From contig NC_030987.1 in assembly GCF_000149955.1 (NCBI RefSeq), positions 776,003-840,002 on the forward strand: a DNA stretch of 64,000 nt, written 5' to 3'. The DNA comes from Fusarium oxysporum f. sp. lycopersici 4287 (taxonomy: Eukaryota; Ascomycota; Sordariomycetes; Hypocreales; Nectriaceae). The stretch's first letter is position 1, and each line of letters begins with the position of its first letter. Of this stretch, positions 44,097 to 54,487 are shown piece by piece. A program made the translations under genes and the position numbers. A model generated the notes under the pieces. That model was not told the origin of the DNA. It searched no databases and saw only the letters and a program-made list of their open reading frames with translations.

Positions 44097-47000
44097 CTAA
44101 CCTGACTTTGACATCTTCTCTCTTGCCCTTTCTAGACTCAAAGGCCAAGACTTTAATAGCGAATCTAGTGGCGTCTCTGGTGGCATTTCCCTTCCGCTTG
44201 CACTCGGCCTACTCTTGTAAATAGGATTCACTTCAACTCCAGCCTCTAGCAAGACCTGAGTACTCTCGAAAAGTTCGTATTCAACTGCATAATGCAATAG
44301 CGTTCTCCTTGACGCCGTTTGCGTTGCAGCTATGGCACCCAGAGCCATGACTGCATGCTTGCGTAGAATTCTGGCTAATTGCTTGTCCTGTCTCCCAGAA
44401 CATAACATGTTGAAAAGCGGATATTCGCCCTCCTCTAGACTCCAATTGGGCTTCTCAGGTTTGTCACTGATACTAGCCCTATTATCAAGAAGCACTTCAA
44501 CGGCAGACGTTCGGACGGAATGGGCTTGGGCTAGGACAGGTGTGAAGCCATTCTCATCACGAACATCGATCCGCGCTCCGTGGGCTAGCAGAAGCTTGAT
44601 AGCGCGGATCTGGAGGTCTTCATTTTGTGTATAGTTGGGCCCAAAGCCCATCAGAGCTGTCCGCTTATCATTTCCAGCCATGTTCACATCTGCGCCTGCT
44701 TCAATCAACTCCTCAGCCATTTCAAGATTTCCTACATAGATAGCAAGCATCAGACAGGTATTGATGATTTGTCTATCAAATGGAAAAGGAATCCACGAAA
44801 CTGATAGTTGGTTGATATCAAACCCATACCTCAGAAGTGTATCGACCGTGTTTCGTATCTTGGCCCGGTCAAGTGATCTAGGACCTCTCATGACAGGATT
44901 ATAGAACTGATTTTGGGTGCCTATCCAGCGGAAGTCCCCCGCGATTAGATGATGAAAGACTCCAATCCCATCCTCAAGGATCTGAGTGCCCCCTCTTGAG
45001 TTATTCTCGAGAAGGAGTTGCAGAATACCATGATCCCAGTTTTGGACAGCTATTTCCACAGCACTTGACCCACCAGAGGCGCCAAGAATAGGTTCTTCAG
45101 GCAATACGTCATCAAGGGACCGCGGACAGAAGAAAGCTATGCCTGTCGAGAGTATAAACTGTTTATGGCCATTCGGAAGCCAAGGGTCGGCGCCGTGTCT
45201 CAAGAGAGCCTTTACTGCTTCTGCGCTGGAGAACTCGACCGCCCAATGTAGGGGACTGCCCACTGGAGTCACAAATGGGTAGTGAAGCATTTTGTGGTCG
45301 CGAGTCGATAAAGCATTGACTAAGGCGCCGTTCTTCACAATCGCGTCTGTTACAGCTGTTATTTGATCGGGGTGAAATACAAACAACCAGTGAAGACAGG
45401 ATGGCCCGTCTCCCCTTGACTGAATTGTTGGATCTGCACCCTCATGGAGCAGAAATAAAACTGTTTCAAGGGATCCGCACAGGAAAGCACGATATAATGG
45501 AAATTCGCCCAAGGAGTTGAGACTGTTGACGTTTGTCGAGCTCGTAATTCTTTTGAGAATCTTGAGAGCTGTAGGGCTATTGAATGAGCAGAGTGCATGG
45601 ATAAGACAGTCGCCATCTTTGTTTAGAGCGCGAGTCGTGGACACTCCCTCGCGGATAATCTCGAGATCGAAGTCAATTAAATCATCCAAAGTAGATGGTT
45701 TCATGAGTGTAAAGTGCTGGTTGAAGCCGCCATTTCTTTGGAATATCTTGATGGCGTTGTCAAAACGAGAAGGGTCCGTCGAGCGAGCCTTGGTAGAAGA
45801 CGCCAACGCCCCTGTGGCAATAGAGCTGAATAGCCAATCCTGTCTGTGGACTTGGATTTCATCATCAGGTTGAAAACCATAGCGGTCGTAATATGAGAAA
45901 ATGAGGCCTTGAGCTTGTATTACGCCGCTGAGAGCAGCTTTGCGAAGAAGTCCAAGCCAGGTATCTTTCGTCATTGGATCGAGGAGTCTCTTGTTGATGA
46001 GATCTTGGGAGTTCATGAATAGTCCAAAGACCTCTTCTGCGGATAGGCTGTTTTCATTCTGGCAATAAGCAGATAGTAGATAATTGGCCATCGCGTCGCT
46101 GAATACAGGAATCTGCCAATCCCATGGTGAGTAGTTGTCTACAGCATCAGCCTGGAACTCGAGATCTGCAACGCCCTCTTCAGTATCTCCATCGCTTCGA
46201 GTACCCCTGTGCGTATCGGCTTGATGGCCCTTGTTCCTGTCATTGTCAGCAAATTATTCTGCCATTCAGGATTGGTTACTCACACGACGGCAGCTTTTCC
46301 GTCCTTTGATCCCAAGAGACGCACGACCGCAGCATCGCGTTCTTTTGCATCCTTAGTCAGACATGCTTCTGTCAACTGGCAGAATTTGTCCTTGAGCGCT
46401 TCTGGGATATCACTCTTGTTCCGAAAGTCCTGTAATGCCAGCTCAAGAGCTCTGTCTCCCTCGCTACCTTCTGGGGGGGACGTCGTTTGGCACAGGGTGA
46501 ACCACGTTATGAGGCCAAAGGAATACATGTCGATGCTGTCTAGATATTCTGGATCTAGCGGTTCCCCATTCTCATGATACAGACGGAGCTCCGGAGCCCT
46601 CCACCCAACTGTACCTCTACCACGCAGGGAATTGGTTCCAATTATACCTGCGCCACCTCCAAAGTCGGTCAATCTGGCAAGCCAGCGTGCGTCTTTTTCA
46701 TATATGAGAACATTTCCAGGCTTTAAGTCGCCATGAATAATACCGACGTCGTGGATAGCCCAAAGCGCAGACGAGATATCAAGGATAATTGCCTGTCGAT
46801 TTCTAAATGTCATGGGCACATCGTCCTGAATAAACTTTTCAAGGTCTCCATTTGCCAGCTCCAGTGCAATAAAGGGAACCCGATGCCACGTTATATCAAC
46901 CCCCCAACCAATCATGTGGACGATATTTGGATGATCTCGTAGGGCCGGATGGCGCAAGGCTGCAATCTCTATAATCAAGTCGTAGACCTGCCTGCGGATG

Positions 47001-47353
47001 CTATCCGAGGACAGATCCAGCTTTATCCTTGCATTAAGCAGAAACCTGGGGTATTTGATAGCTGCCAGGATCAGTTGCCGAGAATCATCCGGCGGGACAA
47101 TGGTTGCTTGTCGTACGATGAATTGAGCGCCAGATGCAACCTCACCCTTATCGAAGATGAAGTCGAATGGCCCAGGTACATGCAGCTCTGCAAAGACTCT
47201 AGATAGCTCAATAATAGGAAGATCACGTCGGTCACCATTCTTTGGCTCAGCTTCGGTAAGACTCAGCTCCTTAAGACTCGGAGCATTTATGGAGAGGTTG
47301 GTGATGTAGGCGGGGAGGGAAACATAGCCGGCCTCAATAGAACCAGATTCCAT
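44097..47353 (-). CDS. Protein kinase-ankyrin repeat fusion
   Basis: A 1069 aa predicted intracellular receptor or signalling protein. Exons are 47353-46284 and 46236-44097; the 47 bp intron has GTGAGT and ACAG and joins GT|G AAC, leading in phase into NKGHQADTHRGTRSDGDTEE. The N-terminal kinase (residues ~65-345) has the VAIK-type lysine (LAAIKYPRF, Lys100), catalytic loop HGDLKPGN (207-214, Asp kept, arginine of HRD replaced by Gly), DFGGG (230-234) and RAPE (252-255). It therefore looks catalytically competent. From ~residue 520 on there are multiple ankyrin-type repeats (DGDCLIHALCSFNSPTALKI; GEFPLYRAFLCGSLETVLFL; GSPLHWAVEFSSAEAVKALL; RTLLHYAVEYELFESTQVLL). The gene is head-to-head with the HeLo-like/pseudokinase gene, with only 232 bp between starts. 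Confidence 0.8.
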
Positions 47354-47585
47354 CGTGGCTTGGGCTCATTAATCTTGCACAAGTAGAAAATGGATTGTAT
47401 CAGCTATGTGAAGCTGAAATATCAAGGTGAGGACAGCCTGATGGTCTGCATTGGTGCCTAAGATCACTTGTCTCAGCCATGATAACCCCGCACTCCAAAT
47501 GATTATGTGACACAAGGTAGCTCAGCTCTGCTTTCTCAACTTCGACTACTCGTTCATCGATTATTGATCTTATTTCTCCAAAACC
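47354..47585. promoter_or_regulatory. Shared bidirectional promoter of the kinase-ankyrin and HeLo-like genes
   Basis: Only 232 bp separate the two divergent ATGs, so both promoters must overlap. An inverted CCAAT (ATTGG) is at 47450-47454. Joint regulation is inference from spacing. Confidence 0.5.
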
Positions 47586-49155
47586 ATGGCCGATCTGGCT
47601 CTTGGTATTGCTGGCCTAGTAGTAGGCGTACCAGGCCTGATCCAGGTCATTGGTCTTCTCGGAGACGCGGTGCTAAAAAGGCTTGGGCACTACGACGACA
47701 ATTATCAGAGGCGGGTCAAGCTACTGATCAGAATCAGCAAGTCGCAGACGCAGGATTTGCTGCTGTATCTCGAGAGACTAGGTGACAAAGCTCCAGAAGC
47801 TTTAGTGGCTGAAGTGCACGATATGTTTCAAGCATTGCGTGATGCACTCGAACTACTTGTGACTATGCTTCCAAGCGTGGGCATAGACGAAGCTGCAGTC
47901 GTGCGGACAAAATTATCAGAAGCAAAAAAGGCCAGCATAGATGCTGAGGTCGCCAAGATCGAAGAGTGGAATAATAGGATCTTGAAACGAATGATCGTGT
48001 TGAAGTTCTTCGGTAACCTCAAGACACTACCACCAAATTCAGCAGATGATGAAGTGGCTCCGTCTTTACGAAAAGTGGAAAAGCTTCGAGATTCGATAAA
48101 AGAATCACTTGACAAGGCGAAATCCGATTCTACCCTATTACTCAATCCCCCAGAAGAAGCAAGTTGTACTCTGCTTCCAAACTCAATCCTGCAGCTCAAG
48201 ACTCCAAAGACTGGCGGGCGGCCATTCCTTGCTGAATGCCGAGTATACAGTGACAATGCTTCGGAGCGGGAAATACAGCAGCATCGACAAGTCATTCGAG
48301 AAGTTGCGAGAATACTTCGCCAAGCTGATCCGGCATTTATGGGTCTTCTTAACTGCAGCGGGTTTCTCTGGGACTCGCTAGAGTGTAGATTTGAGCTGCA
48401 CTTTCCGATCACTGAGAATATGGAAAACCCAAGGTCTTTGCTTAATTTGCTTCTCGACCCGATGAATAAAAAGGCCAGGGCAAAGGCATCCTCTCAACCA
48501 TCGCATTTCTCTGGCAAAAAGCGTTGTGGTAGCTATCTTTATTCTCCATTCAGCAGGATTTGTGCACAAGCAGATACGTCCCGATAATATCGTTATCTTC
48601 GATAAAGCTCCGGACACATCACGATCTACGGGGACAGTAGACCCAGCTAAGCAGATTTACCCGTATTCAATCGGTACACCGTTCCTTGTAGGCTTCGACA
48701 ACGTTCGTAAAGTGGACGCAGCCTCACTGATGCTACCTATCGAGGAATGGGAGAAGACAATATATCTTAGTCCTGAACGTCAACGACTCCAACCAGGGGA
48801 TGAATTCAACATGCGGCATGATCTCTATAGCTTAGGTGTTGTTTTGCTCGAGATTGCATTCTGGGCCTCCTTCCAAGATAAGAAGTCATCTCAGTTAGGC
48901 AAGATTATTTGGAGAGACGCTGGTCAGTCTGATCTTTGTGGACCAGAGGAGTTGAAAAAGATTTATGTGTCTCTTGCCAAAGGATCTGTACCGCGAGTTA
49001 TCGGTCAGAAGTATGCCGATGTTGTTATGGCTTGTTTAACCGGGTTAGAGTCTGAGAAAGATATGTTAAACGAACTGAAGGACAAGGATGGAATTATAAT
49101 AGGAACAAGGTATATCTTAGAAATTATAAAAAAGCTAGAGGAAATTTCATTATAA
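47586..49155 (+). pseudogene. HeLo-like domain/pseudokinase protein, frameshifted in an A5 run
   Basis: The frame from ATG 47586 is open for 333 codons and a second frame from ~48473 to 49155 completes the protein. The N-terminal ~140 residues resemble the HeLo/HeLo-like cell-death domain: a short hydrophobic Gly-containing start (MADLALGIAGLVVGVPGLIQ), then amphipathic helices (LLIRISKSQTQDLLLYLERL). The C-terminal part is a kinase fold with a degenerate catalytic loop FVHKQIRPDN (Gln where the catalytic Asp should be) and RHDLYSLGVVLLEIA, so it is a pseudokinase. Between them is a conserved linker (MGLLNCSGFLWDSLECRFEL). The frames join if one A is removed from AAAAA at 48468-48472; PGQRHPLNHRISLAKS then leads into the kinase part. 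This is either a real frameshift or a homopolymer sequencing error. Everything else is intact. Confidence 0.65.
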
Positions 49156-49642
49156 GGAGCTCAATACACGAGATTTAATTTACATATATAATTACTTAGT
49201 TAAATTAATTTCTAGTATTACTCTACTAAGAGGTCTATATATGATATAATAAATAAGTTTTGGACTTGATGGTGAATAAGGGGAACGTTCTTAACTCAAC
49301 AGCAGGTATTTTAACTCTTGATTAAACTTAAATCAACTTAACTTATCTAGTATTTTAACCTCCTTACTTTATAAAGCCAGTAACTCAAATAACTAAACAA
49401 TACTAAGTTAATAAATCTGCTTTCTCCTTAACTATTAGAATTCTCGGAAGAATATGCTATAACCCCCTTCCTTCTTAGATAACCTTTAAAGCTAGTAGAA
49501 GACATTGATTCAAGGCAGGAGTTGTCGGGACGCGATTGGGAATGCTCAAGATAATCGTCTGGTACTAATACCGGGAATCCATCTCCATTTTCTTTTTAAG
49601 TTGGATAATGAAAAGGAAGAAAATGTATTGATCTCCCCACAG
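49156..49642. other. AT-rich right flank of the kinase/HeLo island
   Basis: From 49156 to about 49500 the sequence is strongly AT-rich, mirroring 43790-44096 on the other side of the two-gene island. It holds no gene. Composition returns to normal just before the 3' end of the P450 gene. Confidence 0.5.
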
Positions 49643-51321
49643 TTACGACTTCTGTCTACGACTAATAGTACACGGGATGTCTTTGTGATACATGAACCAG
49701 GAGTTATCATACTTCCATCTATGGTTCGGATCAGTAATACGAACCTATATTTTGGGTTAATACTTGAACTCGATAGCTTGGGGAGATGATCAGACTTACG
49801 TCAAAGTTCACATAAAGCGTAGCAAACATCTTATACATCTCTAACTTGGACATGTGTTTACCCATGCAAACTCGTGAGCCGTGTCCAAACATCATCTCAG
49901 TACACTCGTGCATTCGTCGCACGCGGTGAGCATGTCCCTGTTCAGATTCACCTTTGCTGCGAAGCCATCGCTCAGGTCGGAAGGTATCGACATCTTCACC
50001 AAAGACACCAACATCGCGAGTGATTACGCAAGGATTAATGCCGACTTTTGTTCCAGCGGGAATGAAGCGACCGTCTGAAAGTTCGAGGCCTTCCTTTGGG
50101 ACTTCGCGCTCAAGGATGAGACCGACAGCTGGTGAGATTCGCATAGACTCACGCATAACTGCATCGAAATAGGGTAATTGACTGATCTCCTTCCATTGGG
50201 GAACGGGCAGAGTCAAGTTGGCAGAACGGAGCTCGGCGACCATTTTCTCGCAGACAGAAGGATTCTTCAGGAGATGGTAAGCAGGAGCACGCATAGCACC
50301 AGCTGTTGAGTCGCCGCCAGCCAAGACATTGAGCATAAGCCAGTTCAGGATCTGCTGGTCATCAACATAGTCAACAGTCTCTTTCAAGCTGTTGTACTTG
50401 TCGATGAAGAGGTCCACTGGTTTACGCTTGGCGGCGCCAGAAGCCACCTGCTGTTGATACTCTGTGAGAATCTTGACGGTGTACAATACACCATTGACAA
50501 GAGGGCGAGGGCCAATGCGCCAGATAGGATTCTTATCCAACCACTCGTCAAGCCACGGGATCTGACTGACGGGTGTGAAATACTTGAGCCCAGCCGTGCT
50601 CTCGGCAATGATGTTCTCGACATCAGCAGCTTGATCCATGAAGCCATAGTTGCGGCCAAAGCTAATATTGGCAGCTGCGTCCCAGGCGTAATAAGCGACC
50701 CATTCATCCATCTTGCAGACATAACCAGTGCTGGCAAAGCGATTGTCCAGGTGAGTAATCAGCTCACAGAGAGTCTCGTCCATGATGGGCTCAGCCTCCA
50801 GCATCTTGGGGAGGGTCCAGAATCCCCGGATGGGTTTGGTGTATTTGGTGTGAAAGTCTTCATCTGCAGTGTTGAAAATGTTCTGCATGCGCTGGCCATT
50901 GACGACAACATCATTGGGGCGATACATATTAGTCTGGCAAAGTCAGAACCCGTTGAACAAAAAGGACTCTCAGTCTACCGAAGGAACATGCACAACTCGA
51001 TGGGTATCACTGCAGGGTGCTTACTTTTCGCCAAGGGTTTCTCGTCGTGTAAATGACACGAATCAGATCTGGGTCACTGATACTGATCGTATTTGGACCA
51101 ACCCGCACAGCAGAGCCCCATTTCTGATGCCATTCTCGCATATGCCCATCAACATTTCCCTTGGTGGCAAGAAACGCCCGATAAAAGTCCGTATACTTTG
51201 CAGCAAGAGGGCCAGGAATGCGTCTGAGAGGCGAGAATAAGAGGTCGTAAAAGATACGAGCGACGACAAAAGCAACGCCAACGTACAGCACGTAGCTCAG
51301 GTCAAAGGAAGAAAGGGCCAT
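49643..51321 (-). CDS. Cytochrome P450 monooxygenase
   Basis: A membrane-anchored haem-thiolate oxygenase. Exons are 51321-51025, 50933-49800 and 49744-49643; all joins are phase 0, giving 510 aa. The third exon is short (DPNHRWKYDNSWFMYHKD) and follows a 55 bp intron with GTAAGT and TATAG. Residues ~8-30 form the N-terminal anchor (YVLYVGVAFVVARIFYDLLF), followed by the proline hinge RRIPGPLAAKY. The I-helix oxygen-binding motif is AGGDSTAGAM, the K-helix ExxR is ESMR, the PERF-like block is FRPERWLR, and the haem-binding loop is FGHGSRVCMGK with the cysteine ligand. The style (short C terminus, overall spacing) recalls pisatin-demethylase-like fungal P450s. The substrate is unknown. No polyketide or terpene synthase is in the window, so this is not an obvious metabolite cluster. 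Confidence 0.87.
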
Positions 51322-52150
51322 GATCTACAGAGACAACGAGTGCATCTGCGGAGAAAACAAACAGGATATGTCATAAATTTAATTAAAAAGCAGCTGCGGG
51401 ATGCAGACGCGGGACCGAGCCGGATCTATATTGCTTTTTGCGGAGGGCATGGTCTGACTACTGGAGATGTGTAATGCACTCCATCTCCACACTGTCTTTA
51501 TCACAGGCAAAGAGAAAAGTGACGCCGTTGAAGAGAATGCGTCTGGATTATGCACCATGTAACAGTACTCCACCACAAACTTGCAGGGTATTTATGCTAG
51601 TGTTTATGATATGTCTGAACTCAACGCGGGAGAAACCAAAAACAGAAGCGGAGCAGCCATTGAGAATACAGGAACAGGAAGCGTTCCATCGCAAGCATGT
51701 GTGAAATTGTTGGCTCCCCCACACAAGCATGAGGCTCCATGAAACTTGGCATGCAGTAGCTATAACAAAGAATCCCACGCACACGGTCTCGATTAGCAGC
51801 CACCTCGGTTGATATTGTCTGAATCGGCTTAGATGAGAACGAGAGAAGAGACAATATCTCACCGGGGAGGCGGGATCATCCTTGTGCAGGTCAGGGGTAT
51901 CCTTGGAAAAAGGCTGAGCAAACAAAGAGCTTACAGGACTCGAGGCAATATTCGACGCACAGGTAGACAAGCTGAATACAACGGAATATGAGAAGTGACT
52001 GTCACGTAATTACTGGCTTACTGTTGGTTCGTAGACAATCTTAGACAATAAGATAACGTTGAAGCTAGTGACACGGGACAAGTACGCCGCCATTAGTGGG
52101 GGAACTAAGCTTCGACTAACTTTAGACAAGACATCAATTAACATTGATCT
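51322..52150. other. Promoter region of the P450 gene
   Basis: About 830 bp with no supported gene. A minus-strand frame of 140 codons (51548-51970) has no recognisable features. Confidence 0.4.
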
Positions 52151-52372
52151 TCACGCAACGGTTTCTTCAACACTAAAATAATCAAGACTCTGATTCAAAT
52201 CAAATCCACTCTGCACAAATTTCTTGCAGAAATTCTCGCGGCCGGCAAATCCACTCTCTGTGGCGAGCCAATATGCAGGAGTATGGCACGGCATCTGATC
52301 TATCAGATTCGCGAGGCCCAACAACTCACCGGGATTGGCAGCAACACGGAGATAACAATAAGCGACTCCCAT
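52151..52372 (-). CDS. Short unknown open frame, possibly a gene fragment
   Basis: A 73 aa frame I do not recognise. Its sequence reads like real protein (ELLGLANLIDQMPCHTPAYW, then ESGFAGRENFCKKFVQSGFD, ending LDYFSVEETVA). Its end is similar in style to ankyrin or F-box proteins. It may be a leftover of a larger gene or a small real gene. Confidence 0.3.
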   Translation of the reverse strand: MGVAYCYLRVAANPGELLGLANLIDQMPCHTPAYWLATESGFAGRENFCKKFVQSGFDLNQSLDYFSVEETVA

Positions 52373-52916
52373 GCTCTAATTTTGTTTACGACCCTGTTGT
52401 AACAACTGATATTTGACATATTATGCAAAGCGAACAAACGTCGTCTATTGTCCCCCGCGATTGGATCTGCAGATCGCCTCCGTTGGGGCTTGGTTAACGT
52501 ATGATTGTGATGGCATTGGTCGTCCCCATAGTTTTCTCTCCTCTCACAGTCGGGATATTCTCATGCCCTCGATTGGATTCGCTACTCGGCAGTTTTGCAG
52601 CCCCGTTTTCGACGTTGCTTTTCTCAGCCGTTGTTTCGAGTCCAATGGGCTCGGTCTCTCCCGAGGCCAATCTTTTCCCCACGATGAATATCCTTCTTTC
52701 TTTTTTCTTCTTTGTGATACTCGAAATCCTTCATCTGGTCTCTTTGAGATGTGACATATACTTGAGAGAACAAAGCTATGTTACAAAAGAATTTGTTTGC
52801 CTGCCGGTTTGGTTATTTTCGTATTGTGTATCAAAGTTTGTCCTTGGAACATATAAGACGCATGAATGTGCCTGTTAAAGCAGTGTGAGACAAACTTGTT
52901 GGTTATCGATGCGAAT
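52373..52916. other. Intergenic region upstream of the SAT4-like gene
   Basis: 544 bp. Overlapping plus-strand frames (52413-52754, 52501-52878) are open but lack start context or family features. Confidence 0.4.
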
Positions 52917-54206
52917 ATGGCTGCTGCTACGCCTTCTCCTGAGTATCTCGCTGAGACGCGAGGGCCGATGATTCGGACTGTTACTTGGCTTTCTGTGATC
53001 TTTCCCATTCTCTTTGTTGCACTTAGAGTGTATACGAGGTTGTTTGTTCGAAAGGTCTTTGGTCTTGATGACTGGGTCATTGTTCTCTCTCTGGTAAGAA
53101 GCCAACCTTCTTCAACATCTCACAAACTGACAAGCGTCTTTGATAACAGATTCTTCTCATTTGCTATGGCGCCATCATCGAAGCAGCCGTCCAGAAAGGT
53201 CTCGGTCGACACGTCGAATGGGTTCTCACCTTCGCCCCTCAAGACGCCGTCCCGGTCGCATTGCTGGGCCAAGTCTCACAGCCCTTCGTCGTCATGTCGT
53301 GTGCCCTAGGCAAGACATCCTTCTCCATCAGTCTCATGCGACTGGCCGCACAACGATTCATCCATCGGTTCCTCTGGTTTATCGTTGTCACTATGCTTAC
53401 GCTTCATATCCTCATCTCTATCATTGTCTTTGTGCACTGCGAAGATCCTCGAACAACATGGAACCCGGCTATTGTGAGCAAATGTTGGCATCCTAATGCC
53501 TACCTTGGAGTTTTATACTTCATCGGCGGTAAGTCTGTTCCATACGGTTGGCTGTGTCTAATACTAACATTCATCAAGCTTACTCTGCTGCCACCGATTT
53601 CATCCTCGCGCTTCTTCCGTGGGCTATGCTCTGGAACTTGAACATGAAGAACAAGGAAAAGTTTGGTGTAGCCGTCGCCATGAGTCTTGGTGTCTTGTAC
53701 GTTCTCGTTCACTGCTATGACCATCTCTTACTAACTCCTCCAGTGCCGGAGCCATCGCCGTCATCAAATGCACCAAGCTCAAAGCGAACGCAACAAGCAC
53801 CGATCCTACCTACGACGTCGGTGAACTCCTTCTCACAGCCTGTGCCGAGAACGCCCTCATCATCATGGCTGCATGCATTCCTACCCTTCGACCCATGCTT
53901 CGCAAGGTCTTTCCTTCATCAGCCAAGTCAAGCGAGAACTCGCATCGCTTGAAGAATATGAACAACATCATGTTCGTTCCCAAGAACAAGGCTGGTCAAT
54001 GGAGTGCTTTGATTGAGACGGAGGCTCACCCGGATCATACTTCTGACAACCAGAGTGACAAGAGTATTCTCAAGGAACATCGTGGTACGATGAATGGTCA
54101 GGGCAATGCTGAGCCTGCTGGTGGGCCTGCTAGTCCAGCACTATCACCCCATATCAGGAAGACCATGTCGGTAAATGTGTCTTATGACAGGAATAACAGT
54201 ATGTAA
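52917..54206 (+). CDS. SAT4/PTH11-like seven-helix membrane protein (rhodopsin-type fungal family)
   Basis: A plasma-membrane protein of the fungal rhodopsin-domain family that includes SAT4 and relatives of the PTH11 receptor. Exons are 52917-53093, 53150-53528, 53579-53696 and 53744-54206; introns are 56, 50 and 47 bp, phases agree, giving 378 aa. The first helix is VTWLSVIFPILFVALRVYTR, followed by the family signature RKVFGLDDWVIVLSL. Later helices include FLWFIVVTMLTLHILISIIV, with CWHPNAYLGVLYF after it, and AYSAATDFILALLPWAMLWN, the hallmark NxxTDxxLxxLP-like block. The helix VAVAMSLGVLFAGAIAVIKC and a hydrophilic C-terminal tail of ~110 residues close the protein. A receptor role is likely for PTH11 but unproven for most relatives. 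Confidence 0.85.
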
Positions 54207-54487
54207 TCGAGATTAAGCACATTGTCTCAGTACAGTAGCCATCAATCAAGGGCCTTCAGGAACCTTTACAAGTCAATCAGACTCACACAGAAATTCTCGT
54301 GAATTTGTTCGTGGCCTCCTTGACCTAGCTATGAGCATGCCTCCTAATTGGAGCTCAGGGGTCTGTCAAAGTGCGATGCTGTGACCTGCGACTATGAAAT
54401 CTAGACGTCAATTCATTTGCGGTCTAACAAATTCTAATGCTACAGACGGTCTATTTCATCATTCATCTATCGACTTAAAAATCCCCT

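Noticed and set aside
50454..51056. 200-codon plus-strand frame
   Set aside because: Antisense of the P450 gene, which has intact haem-binding, ExxR and I-helix motifs.
49643..54206. P450 plus membrane protein as a secondary-metabolite cluster
   Set aside because: No synthase, prenyltransferase or oxidase set is present in the window.
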